A stretch of DNA of 19,988 nucleotides from Alphaproteobacteria bacterium. Lineage in GTDB: Bacteria > Pseudomonadota > Alphaproteobacteria > Sphingomonadales > Sphingomonadaceae. Both the position numbers and the translations under genes were made by a program. The notes beneath the pieces are model-generated. The model searched no databases, was not told the DNA's origin, and saw only the letters and a list, made by a program, of their open reading frames with translations. The stretch is taken from assembly GCA_018830415.1 (NCBI GenBank), contig JAHJSJ010000258.1, positions 1-19,988 on the forward strand. Reading direction: 5' to 3'. Positions 7,947 through 15,076 of this stretch are shown here, one piece after another. Within the stretch, counting starts at the first letter, position 1; every line of letters begins with the position of its first letter.

Positions 7947-8267
7947 TTAACCCTGCTGGGCGCGTTCGTGGTGGCGGATCACTTCGTCGATGATGAATCG
8001 CAGGAATTTTTCGGAGAATTCCGGGTCGAGATCGGCGTCTTCGGACAGTTTGCGCAATCGGGCGATCTGGCGCGCTTCGCGATCAGGGTCGGCTGGCGGC
8101 AAAGTTACCTTGGCCTTGTATTCCCCCACTGCCTGCGTGATCCGGAATCGCTCTGCCAGAATGTGAATCAACGCAGCATCGATATTGTCGATGCTTTTGC
8201 GGAACGCAGCGAGCACCCGGTCGGGTTCTGCAGGCGGGGCGGTGGGGTGTTGCGGTTGTTGCGGCAT
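7947..8267 (-). CDS. Chorismate mutase, AroQ class, standalone
   Basis: A 106-residue all-helical protein expected to convert chorismate to prephenate at the entry to Phe and Tyr synthesis. Aligned by eye with E. coli chorismate mutase, the active-site residues map well: Arg23 (R11) in FRKSIDNID, Arg40 (R28) in LAERFRITQ, Lys51 (K39), Asp60 (D48), and Arg63/Glu64 (R51/E52) in DPDREARQ. The position matching Gln88 appears to be His100 in VIRHH. No dehydratase or dehydrogenase domain is fused. The ATG at 8267 is preferred; the frame is open to a TTG at 8303, and neither start has a clear Shine-Dalgarno, so the message may be leaderless. The gene is divergent from ispB and converges on the anti-sigma gene, with 22 bases between the stops. 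Confidence 0.88.
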   Translation of the reverse strand: MPQQPQHPTAPPAEPDRVLAAFRKSIDNIDAALIHILAERFRITQAVGEYKAKVTLPPADPDREARQIARLRKLSEDADLDPEFSEKFLRFIIDEVIRHHERAQQG

Positions 8268-8335
8268 CGCGCGCGAAACTAGCAGCAAATCTGCGCTTGC
8301 CAAGCACGCTGAGGCCGCCCTAATGCCGCCAAAGC

Positions 8336-9346
8336 ATGAGTGCTGATATCATTCCTTTGCCGCGCAAGGCGCCGACACTTGATCCGATGTTGTCACTGAC
8401 GGCGGCGGGCATGAATTGCGTCAACGCGGTTATCCTTGACCGGATGCAGAGCGAGATCCCGTTGATCCCGCGCCTTGCAGGCCACCTGATATCGGGCGGT
8501 GGTAAGCGGCTGCGGCCGATGCTGACGCTCGCCGGGGCCGAACTGGTCGGCTACAAGGGCACCCGCCACCATAAGCTCGCAGCCGCAGTGGAGTTTATCC
8601 ATACTGCCACGCTGCTGCATGACGATGTGGTTGATGGCAGCGAACTCAGGCGCGGCAAGGCGGCTGCCAATATCATTTTCGGTAATCCGGCGACTGTGCT
8701 GGTCGGCGATTTTCTGTTCAGCCGCGCGTTCGAACTGATGACCGAGGATGGGAGCCTGCGTGTGCTCTCGATTCTCAGCCGTGCCAGTGCGATCATTGCG
8801 GAAGGCGAAGTGTCGCAGTTGTCGGTTCAGCGCCAGATCAACACCAGCGAAGAACAATACCTGCACATCATCGGTGCCAAGACCGCCGCGCTGTTTTCTG
8901 CCGCCAGTCAGATCAGCGCCGTGGTGGCTGAATGTTCCGAAGAACAGGAACGCGCGCTTGAATCCTATGGCCGCAATCTTGGCGTGGCGTTCCAGCTGGT
9001 CGATGATGCGATCGATTACGATTCGGATGCCGCCGAGATGGGCAAGGAACAGGGCGACGATTTCCGTGAGGGAAAAATGACGCTGCCGGTGATCCTCGCC
9101 TACGCGCGCGGCGATGAGCAGGAGCGGCAATTCTGGAAAGCGGCGATCATTGGCCATCGCACGTCGGACGATGACCTCGCCCATGCGATTTCGCTGATCG
9201 CAAAGCACAATGCCCTTGAAGACACACGCGAACGCGCGCGCCACTTCGCGCACCGGGCGATTGATGCGATTTCGATCTTCCCGGATGGCAAGGCGCGTGC
9301 GGCAATGGCGGAAGCCGCGCAATTTGCAGTCGCGCGCGGGCACTGA
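8336..9346 (+). CDS. ispB: All-trans long-chain polyprenyl diphosphate synthase (ubiquinone side chain)
   Basis: A 336-residue trans-prenyltransferase that adds isopentenyl diphosphate units to an allylic primer. GGGKRLRPML is the IPP-binding region. The first Asp-rich motif is DDVVD (96-100), followed by GSELRRGK; the second is DDAIDYD (from 223). The residue five places before the first motif is Ala, not an aromatic, which leaves the chain-elongation tunnel open and fits a long product. In Sphingomonadales the main quinone is Q-10, so decaprenyl diphosphate is likely; the exact length cannot be read from sequence. Other motifs are VLVGDFLFSRAFELM and GAKTAALFSAA. The ATG at 8336 begins the protein only 68 bases from the divergent chorismate mutase start. 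hrpB follows 21 bases after the stop. Confidence 0.9.
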   Translation: MSADIIPLPRKAPTLDPMLSLTAAGMNCVNAVILDRMQSEIPLIPRLAGHLISGGGKRLRPMLTLAGAELVGYKGTRHHKLAAAVEFIHTATLLHDDVVDGSELRRGKAAANIIFGNPATVLVGDFLFSRAFELMTEDGSLRVLSILSRASAIIAEGEVSQLSVQRQINTSEEQYLHIIGAKTAALFSAASQISAVVAECSEEQERALESYGRNLGVAFQLVDDAIDYDSDAAEMGKEQGDDFREGKMTLPVILAYARGDEQERQFWKAAIIGHRTSDDDLAHAISLIAKHNALEDTRERARHFAHRAIDAISIFPDGKARAAMAEAAQFAVARGH

Positions 9347-9367
9347 GCGGGCTATCCGCCCGGGGTG

Positions 9368-11803
9368 ATGCACCCCGATCTTCCTATCCACGCTGTCCTG
9401 CCCCAAATCCGCGCCGCCTTGGCAGGGCCTGGGGCGGGCGTGCTGATCGCGCCGCCGGGGGCTGGCAAAACCACCGCGGTCGCGTCTGATCTGATCGGGC
9501 AGAGATGGTGCACGGGGCAAGTCATCATCACCAGCCCGCGCCGGGTTGCCGCCCGCGCTGCCGCCGAACGCATGGCCGAAATGCTGGGCGAAGTGCCGGG
9601 GGAAACGGTGGGCTACATTACAAGGCTCGATCGCAAAACATCCGCCAAAACCCGCATTCTGGTCGTGACCGAGGCGATTCTGGTGAACCGGCTGGTCGAT
9701 GATCCCGAATTGTCGGGCGTATCGGCGCTATTGTTTGACGAGGCGCATGAACGCAGCCTCGACAGCGATCTTGGCCTTGCGCTGGCGCTGGAGACCCGCA
9801 GCGTGCTGCGTGAGGATTTGCGGGTGCTGGTGATGTCGGCCACCATCGACGGCGCGCGCTTTGGCCGGTTGCTGGGTGATGGAGCGCCTGTGATCGAGAG
9901 TGAGGGCAAGAGTTTTCCATTGACCATCAAGTGGCTTGGCGGCGACAATGCGCAAGCGATCGAGGACCGGATGGCAGGTGCGGTGCTGACCGCTTGGCGC
10001 GATGAGCAGGGCGATATTCTCGCCTTCCTGCCCGGCGTGCGCGAAATTGAGCGGGTGCGTGAACGGCTGGAAGCGCGTCTGCCCGACACCCCGATTCACT
10101 CGCTCCACGGCCAGATCGAACCTGCGGCCCAGCGCGCCGCTATCCGCCGCGACAGCCAAGGTCGCCGCCGAATCGTGTTGGCCAGCGCCATTGCCGAAAC
10201 ATCGCTGACATTGGACGGCGTGCGCGTGGTGGTCGATAGCGGGCTTGCGCGGCTGGCCGAGTTTGATCGGGCGGCGGGCACCACGCATCTTGTCACCCGG
10301 CGTTCCTCGCAGGCGTCAGCAACCCAGCGCGCGGGGCGTGCGGCGCGGCAGGGGCCGGGGGTTGCTTATCGGTTGTGGGAAGAGGCAGGCCATGCTGGCC
10401 GCCCCGAATTTGCGCCGCCTGAAATCGCCCAGGCTGACCTTGCCCCGCTGCTGTTGCGGCTGGCGAAGTGGGGGACGAGCGACCCCGCTGATCTGGCATG
10501 GCTCGATACCCCGCCTGAGGCCTCGGTAAGCGCGGCGCGGGCGGCGCTTGAGGCTTTGGGCGCGCTTGATGGGGCAGGGCGGATTACGCCTATGGGTGAA
10601 GCGCTGGCCGCGCTGCCGATGGCACCCGATCAGGCGGCAGCTGTGCTGCGGGGCGCGTGTGCAGGCCACGGCGAGGATGCGGCGCGACTGGTGATGCTGT
10701 TGCAGGAACGCGGGCTGGGCGGGCGCGGCGAAGACCTGATGCAGCGGCTTGCGCGCTGGCGCGGCGACCGTGCGCCGCGTGCCGTTTCGGCGCAGCGCAT
10801 TACGCAGGGGTGGGCCGGACAGGCGCTCAAACTTGCCGGGGCGATGGAGCGCACGCCTGCCAATGATGCTGCGGAATGCCTCGCGCTTGCCCGCCCCGAT
10901 TTCGTCGCCCGGCGGCGCGATGCCTCGGGCGAATTCTGGCTGAGCGCAGGTGGACGTGGGTACCGGCTCGATCCCGCATCGCCGCTGGCGCGGGCGGAAT
11001 GGATCATCATTGGCGATGCGCAGGGTGAGGCCAAGGGCGCGCGCATCACCGCCGGGGCACAGCTTGCACCCGAACGCGTGCCGGTGCTTTTTGCCAAGGC
11101 AATGCAGGAACGCATTATAACCCGCTGGAATAATGACAAGGATCGGGTTGAGGCCCGGCGTGAACGACGGCTCGGCGCGATTGTGCTCGCCAGCGTGCCC
11201 GAACCTGCGCCTGACGCTGCCCTGTGTGTGGATATCCTTGTGGAGAAAGCTGTTGAGCGGCTGGGGGATATTCTCCCCGCTGGTTTTCTGGCCCGCGCAC
11301 GATTTGCCGGGGTGGAGGCGCTTTCGGCCGTGGCGCTGGGTGAACGGGCGCAGGAGTGGCTCGTCGCGCTGCTCGCCGGGAGGCGCGATCTTGACCTTGC
11401 GCCGCACCGTTATGAGGAGGCAGCGCTGGGCCTGCTCGACTGGAACCAGCGTCAGGCGCTTGACCGTGCCGCTCCCACCCAGTTCACCACGCCTGCCGAT
11501 ACCCGCCACGCCATCGACTACGCAGGGGACGATGCGCCGAGTGTTGAAGTGCGGGTGCAGGCGCTTTTCGGGCTGGATACGCAGCCGGTAATTGGCACCG
11601 CGCCGCTGCTGCTCAAACTCACCAGCCCCGCAGGCCGTCCGATCCAGTCGACCCGTGACCTGCCCGGCTTCTGGCGCGGTAGCTGGGCTGATGTCGCCAA
11701 GGACATGAAAGGCCGCTATCCCCGGCATCGCTGGCCCGATCAACCCTGGCTGGAAAAGCCGAGCCTCAAGACCAAAAATGCATTTAATCGAACCGATTCG
11801 TGA
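9368..11803 (+). CDS. hrpB: ATP-dependent helicase HrpB (DEAH-box)
   Basis: A helicase of 811 residues, normal for HrpB. Motif I is APPGAGKTT with Lys34, motif II is DEAH at 124-127, motif III is MSATID, and motif VI is SQASATQRAGRAARQGPG. The helicase core is followed by the winged-helix/ratchet region (ALDGAGRITPMGEALAALP) and the HrpB-specific C-terminal domain, ending with FWRGSWADVAKDMKGRYPRH and WPDQPW, a typical HrpB tail. HrpB is a superfamily 2 RNA helicase related to eukaryotic DEAH RNA helicases; its bacterial role is poorly defined. An in-frame GTG sits directly before the ATG (9365), so the start differs by one residue at most. It lies 21 bases after ispB and 14 before the NDUFS4-like gene, so the three may be cotranscribed. 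Confidence 0.93.
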   Translation: MHPDLPIHAVLPQIRAALAGPGAGVLIAPPGAGKTTAVASDLIGQRWCTGQVIITSPRRVAARAAAERMAEMLGEVPGETVGYITRLDRKTSAKTRILVVTEAILVNRLVDDPELSGVSALLFDEAHERSLDSDLGLALALETRSVLREDLRVLVMSATIDGARFGRLLGDGAPVIESEGKSFPLTIKWLGGDNAQAIEDRMAGAVLTAWRDEQGDILAFLPGVREIERVRERLEARLPDTPIHSLHGQIEPAAQRAAIRRDSQGRRRIVLASAIAETSLTLDGVRVVVDSGLARLAEFDRAAGTTHLVTRRSSQASATQRAGRAARQGPGVAYRLWEEAGHAGRPEFAPPEIAQADLAPLLLRLAKWGTSDPADLAWLDTPPEASVSAARAALEALGALDGAGRITPMGEALAALPMAPDQAAAVLRGACAGHGEDAARLVMLLQERGLGGRGEDLMQRLARWRGDRAPRAVSAQRITQGWAGQALKLAGAMERTPANDAAECLALARPDFVARRRDASGEFWLSAGGRGYRLDPASPLARAEWIIIGDAQGEAKGARITAGAQLAPERVPVLFAKAMQERIITRWNNDKDRVEARRERRLGAIVLASVPEPAPDAALCVDILVEKAVERLGDILPAGFLARARFAGVEALSAVALGERAQEWLVALLAGRRDLDLAPHRYEEAALGLLDWNQRQALDRAAPTQFTTPADTRHAIDYAGDDAPSVEVRVQALFGLDTQPVIGTAPLLLKLTSPAGRPIQSTRDLPGFWRGSWADVAKDMKGRYPRHRWPDQPWLEKPSLKTKNAFNRTDS

Positions 11804-11817
11804 TCTAAGGGGCATCC

Positions 11818-12096
11818 ATGACCGCACGTATTTACCAGCAGCCCAAGCACGCGATGCAATCGGGTAAGGCCCACACTGATGAATGGGTGATCGAATTCGC
11901 CCCGTCCGAAGCGCGTTTCGCCGATCCGTTGATGGGCTGGACGGGCAGCAGCGATACCCAATCGCAGGTGCGAATGACCTTTCCCAGCAAGGACGCGGCC
12001 AAGGCCTATGCCGAGAAATACGGCATCACTGCGCGCATCCACGCAACCCCGCCCAAGCGGCTTAAGCTGCAAGCCTACGCGGATAATTTTCGCTGA
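11818..12096 (+). CDS. ETC complex I subunit, NDUFS4-like (accessory subunit of NADH:ubiquinone oxidoreductase)
   Basis: A 92-residue soluble protein matching the alphaproteobacterial homologue of mitochondrial NDUFS4 (18 kDa/AQDQ subunit). Telling pieces are ARIYQQPKHAMQSGKA at the start, DEWVIEFAP, DPLMGWTGSSDTQSQVRMTF, then DAAKAYAEKYG and a basic tail PPKRLKLQAYADNF. NDUFS4 sits on the peripheral arm of complex I near the NADH-oxidising module and aids assembly; this family is an accessory subunit shared by alphaproteobacteria and mitochondria. AAGGGG at 11807-11812 is a good ribosome site five bases before the ATG. It lies 14 bases after hrpB, away from any nuo genes in this window. No metal or cofactor ligands are expected or seen. 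Confidence 0.88.
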   Translation: MTARIYQQPKHAMQSGKAHTDEWVIEFAPSEARFADPLMGWTGSSDTQSQVRMTFPSKDAAKAYAEKYGITARIHATPPKRLKLQAYADNFR

Positions 12097-12132
12097 GTTG
12101 ATTTTTCCCCAAAGCGCCGCCATATGCGCGTT

Positions 12133-12226
12133 CGGGAGTCGGGTGGACGTTTGCGTTCGCTCACCGGGTCAGGTCCGGAAGGAAGCAGCCCAGGTGAATT
12201 GCGGCGGGTCGCTCGGCTCCTTTTTC
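12133..12226 (+). ncRNA. ffs: Signal recognition particle RNA (small bacterial 4.5S type)
   Basis: The conserved Ffh-binding hairpin is present around 12166-12191, with the core GTCAGGTCCGGAAGGAAGCA. The flanks pair well over a long helix: GGAGTCGGGTGG near 12135-12146 pairs, with G-U wobbles, to the segment ending CTCGGCTCC at 12220. A run of five T at 12220-12225 follows and can act as terminator. The RNA forms SRP with Ffh and targets nascent inner-membrane proteins to the translocon. The end points are estimated from the helix. It lies just upstream of dnaX, a frequent bacterial order. Confidence 0.92.
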
Positions 12227-12286
12227 CACCATTATCACTGCCATGCGCAGCATGACAAACGCGGCCCAAGCGCCTAGCTTTGTGTC

Positions 12287-14062
12287 ATGAGCGATTCCGA
12301 TCCAGATCTGCCTGAAGATACCACTGGCCCAACAGCAGCAGAGCTGGAGGCAGCGGGGCAGAATGCGCTGTTCGGCGAACCCGCGCCCACGCCGGAGGCC
12401 GCTCCTGCGGCTCAGCCGGCCAAACCAGCCCCTGCCGCAACCAATCAGCCCTACCGGGTGCTGGCGCGCAAATATCGCCCGCAGACCTTTTCCGAACTGA
12501 TCGGACAGGAAGCGATGGTGCGCACCCTTGCCAATGCCATCGCGCGCGACCGGCTGGCCCATGCCTTCCTGATGACCGGGGTGCGCGGGGTGGGCAAGAC
12601 CTCGACCGCGCGGCTGATCGCCAAGGCGCTGAACTGCGTCGGGCCGGACGAGCAGGGCGGGCCGACGATTGATCCGTGCGGGGTGTGCGAGGCCTGCGTC
12701 GCGATCGCCGAAGGCCGCCATATCGACGTGATCGAGATGGATGCGGCCTCGAACACCGGGGTCGATGATGTGCGCGAGATCATCGAACAGGTGCGCTACG
12801 CTGCGGTTTCGGCGCGTTACAAAATCTACATTATCGACGAAGTTCACATGCTGTCGCGCAATGCATTCAATGCCTTGCTGAAGACACTTGAAGAACCGCC
12901 GCCGCATGTGAAGTTCCTGTTTGCCACCACCGAGGTCGACAAGCTGCCGGTTACGGTGCTCAGCCGCACCCAGCGGTTTGACCTGCGCCGTATCCCCGCG
13001 CCGATGTTGGCAGAGCATTTTGCCAAAGTGTGCAGGCTGGAAGGGATCGCGGCCGAGGATGAGGGCCTGCGGATTATCGCCGCTGCCGCCGAGGGATCGG
13101 TGCGCGATGGGCTTTCGATCCTCGATCAGGCGATTGCCCATGCCGACCTCGACGGGGAGGGCAAGGTCACTGCCGCGCGGGTGCGTGATATGCTGGGGCT
13201 GGCGGACAAAAGCGCGCAGCGCCGCTTGCTCGGCCACCTGCTCGAAGGTGACGCCAAAGCGCTGCTCGCCGCAGTCGACGAACAATACGCGCTGGGGGTG
13301 GAACCGCTGGCGCTGATCCGCGCGTTGATGGACCTGACGCATCGGGTCACGCTGGCGCAGGTGTCTGGCGGAGAGCCTGATGCTCCGGCTGAGGAAGAGC
13401 GCGCGGCGCTGGCTGATTTCGCGGCCCGCTTGGGCGCGGCCGAACTGCACCGATTGTGGCAATTGCTGCTCAAAGGCCATGACGAAGTGCGCACGGCACC
13501 CGATCCGCTGGTATCGCTGCAAATGGCCTTGCTGCGCATCCTCCACGCAGCCCAAATGCCCGATCCGGGCAAGCTGGCGAAGCGTATTGAGGAATTGGCG
13601 GCGGGCGGGGTCGCGGCACCTGCTGTTCCAGCCGCAGAAGGCGCTACGCCTTCCGCACCGCTCGCCGCCGCTCCGACGCTCGATTGGGCCGCACTGGTCA
13701 GCGAGGTTGATCGCGCCGGGATGCTGCACGTTGCCGAAGTGATGCGCAGCCGGGTGCGGGTGATTGAGTTGGCTCCTGAACGGGTGATGTTCGAACAGGC
13801 TGACAATTTTCCCGATGATCCCGCGCCCGAAATCCGCGATGCATTGTTCAAGGTGACGGGCAAACGTTGGCTGGTCGAGCGCGGTTCTGGCACGGCGCAG
13901 CCCAGTTTGCGTGAAACCATCGAAGCAGAAGCGCGCGCCGCCGATGAACGCGTCCGATCCGACCCGCTAGTCAGGGCCGCGTTCGAAGCTTTCCCCGAGG
14001 CTGAGTTGCTTGGCGTAGAAGGCAACCTTGCGGCAGCTTCGGCAAGCCCCCCTTGGAATTAA
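12287..14062 (+). CDS. dnaX: DNA polymerase III subunit gamma/tau
   Basis: A 591-residue clamp-loader ATPase. A poorly conserved Ala/Pro-rich leader (about 1-50) precedes the AAA+ core, which opens with YRVLARKYRPQTFSELIGQE. Walker A is GVRGVGKTS with Lys104. The zinc module has Cys117, Cys131, Cys134 and Cys137. Walker B is IIDEVHMLS, followed by FLFATTEVDKLPVTVLSRTQ. The clamp-loader collar follows, then an Ala-rich linker near 440-465 and a C-terminal region that should contact the replicase alpha subunit. It acts at the replication fork to load the beta clamp. I found no AAAAAAG-type slippery run, so a gamma form by frameshifting is not evident. The ATG at 12287 is taken because nothing conserved lies upstream. 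ybaB starts 13 bases after the stop. Confidence 0.95.
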   Translation: MSDSDPDLPEDTTGPTAAELEAAGQNALFGEPAPTPEAAPAAQPAKPAPAATNQPYRVLARKYRPQTFSELIGQEAMVRTLANAIARDRLAHAFLMTGVRGVGKTSTARLIAKALNCVGPDEQGGPTIDPCGVCEACVAIAEGRHIDVIEMDAASNTGVDDVREIIEQVRYAAVSARYKIYIIDEVHMLSRNAFNALLKTLEEPPPHVKFLFATTEVDKLPVTVLSRTQRFDLRRIPAPMLAEHFAKVCRLEGIAAEDEGLRIIAAAAEGSVRDGLSILDQAIAHADLDGEGKVTAARVRDMLGLADKSAQRRLLGHLLEGDAKALLAAVDEQYALGVEPLALIRALMDLTHRVTLAQVSGGEPDAPAEEERAALADFAARLGAAELHRLWQLLLKGHDEVRTAPDPLVSLQMALLRILHAAQMPDPGKLAKRIEELAAGGVAAPAVPAAEGATPSAPLAAAPTLDWAALVSEVDRAGMLHVAEVMRSRVRVIELAPERVMFEQADNFPDDPAPEIRDALFKVTGKRWLVERGSGTAQPSLRETIEAEARAADERVRSDPLVRAAFEAFPEAELLGVEGNLAAASASPPWN

Positions 14063-14075
14063 GGAGACTTTCCCA

Positions 14076-14417
14076 ATGAAATCGATGGAAGAAATGATGC
14101 AGGCTGCGCAGCAAGCCGCAGAAACGATCCAGAAGCAAATGAGCGAAATGCAGGTCAAGCTCGACAGTATCGAGGTTGAGGGCACAGCCGGCGGCGGGCT
14201 GGTAAAGGTGCGCGCCAGCGCCAAGGGCCGCATTCTGGGCGTCAGCATCGACGACAGCCTGATGAACCCCGATGACAAACAGATCGTCGAAGACCTCGTC
14301 GCCGCCGCCTTCAACGACGCGCGCGACCGGGCTGACCGGGTATCGAATGAACAGATGCAAGAGATGCAGGGTTCGATGGGTCTCCCGCCGGGGTTCAGCC
14401 TGCCGGGACTGGGGTAG
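14076..14417 (+). CDS. ybaB: YbaB/EbfC family nucleoid-associated protein
   Basis: A 113-residue protein starting at ATG 14076 behind AAGGAGA (14061-14066). It opens with a charged helix rich in Met and Gln (MKSMEEMMQAAQQAAETIQK), then the strand pair IEVEGTAGGGLVKVRASAKG and RILGVSIDDSL, then the helix KQIVEDLVAAAFNDARDRAD. A flexible tail ends GLPPGFSLPGL, as usual in this family. YbaB/EbfC dimers bind DNA as a tweezer-like clamp. The dnaX-ybaB pair is conserved widely in bacteria. recR, which usually comes third, is absent: the next gene is on the other strand. Confidence 0.93.
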   Translation: MKSMEEMMQAAQQAAETIQKQMSEMQVKLDSIEVEGTAGGGLVKVRASAKGRILGVSIDDSLMNPDDKQIVEDLVAAAFNDARDRADRVSNEQMQEMQGSMGLPPGFSLPGLG

Positions 14418-14510
14418 GCTATCGCAAGGAAGTGCAAGGGTGCAGTAAAAGCGGCGGTCCTCGGCGGCTTGCGACCAAAACGCCTGGGTACAACCTGCCG
14501 GGGTTAGGCT
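14399..14510 (+). repeat. Imperfect direct repeat spanning the ybaB 3' end and its convergent neighbour
   Basis: CCTGCCGGG followed by TAGGCT occurs twice: 14399-14407 with 14415-14420, and 14494-14502 with 14505-14510. The inner spacing is 7 bases in the first copy and 2 in the second. The TAG stop of ybaB lies in the first copy and the stop of the convergent membrane-protein gene in the second. A small local duplication is possible; chance similarity in GC-rich DNA cannot be excluded. Confidence 0.3.
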
Positions 14511-14917
14511 GACCGGCGGCGCCCGAAGGTCGGTTTCGCAGGGCGCGCAAAAACCGGCGCGCGGGGCCGTTCGACGGGATCGGCCTGACCGGCTTTTCGT
14601 TGCTCCATAAAGTGTGCGAAGGCGGCATCGGGATCGAACCCGTTGGCTGGTTCGAGCCCGGCGGCATGATCGGCCGGTTGGTGCGCATCAGATTCTTGTG
14701 ATGTCCGGCGTCGGTCAAATGCACCGGACCACAGCGCGGCGATTCCGCTGCGAAAACCCCTCCATAAACAATACTGCCCACCCAGCAACACGATCAGGGC
14801 GGGAAGATACAGCGACAGGCGCGTGGCCGGATCGGATCCGGGGTCGCCCAGGTTTTCGAGCGCCGCAGCGAACCCTGTCAGGGCGAATCCGCAAACAATC
14901 CAAGCAATCGGTTTCAT
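14504..14917 (-). CDS. Small membrane protein, function unknown
   Basis: A 137-residue protein I do not recognise. It starts at ATG 14917 with a purine-rich site (GGAAGAGGCAGG) just upstream; an in-frame extension to 14977 has a less natural start. Two hydrophobic segments are visible: MKPIAWIVCGFALTGFAAA (about 1-20) and LSLYLPALIVLLGGQYCLW (about 34-52). Then come an Arg-rich stretch and a cytoplasm-like tail with FDPDAAFAHFMEQRKAG and basic, Pro-rich FARPAKPTFGRRRSA at the end. It is convergent with ybaB and divergent from lon. The basic end suggests an inside C-terminus, so both ends may be cytoplasmic; this is inference. Codon use looks like the neighbours, so recent transfer is not indicated. 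Confidence 0.65.
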   Translation of the reverse strand: MKPIAWIVCGFALTGFAAALENLGDPGSDPATRLSLYLPALIVLLGGQYCLWRGFRSGIAALWSGAFDRRRTSQESDAHQPADHAAGLEPANGFDPDAAFAHFMEQRKAGQADPVERPRAPVFARPAKPTFGRRRSA

Positions 14918-15076
14918 CGCCTGCCTCTTCCGTTTGACGGGAGAGGTTAAAGCCAGAGGGTTAACGCTTTCCCTCATGTTCCACAGCCTAGCAGCTTTCC
15001 GCCATTGCGGCCCGGCCCCCTGCTACCCATATTCACTGCAAAGGCAGGCCCAAACGGCCGCCGTGGACACAAAAAT

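Noticed and set aside
12287..14062. Programmed frameshift making a short gamma form of DnaX
   Set aside because: No A-rich slippery heptamer was seen in the frame; only A-poor GC-rich sequence is present in the linker region.
14444..14475. Hairpin terminator between ybaB and the convergent gene
   Set aside because: The arms AAGCGGCGG and CGGCGGCTT mismatch at two positions and no T-run follows.
14990..15050. Heat-shock (sigma-32) promoter for lon, with CTTTCC and CCCATATT
   Set aside because: The spacing is about 25 bases, far from the usual range, and the -35 match is poor.
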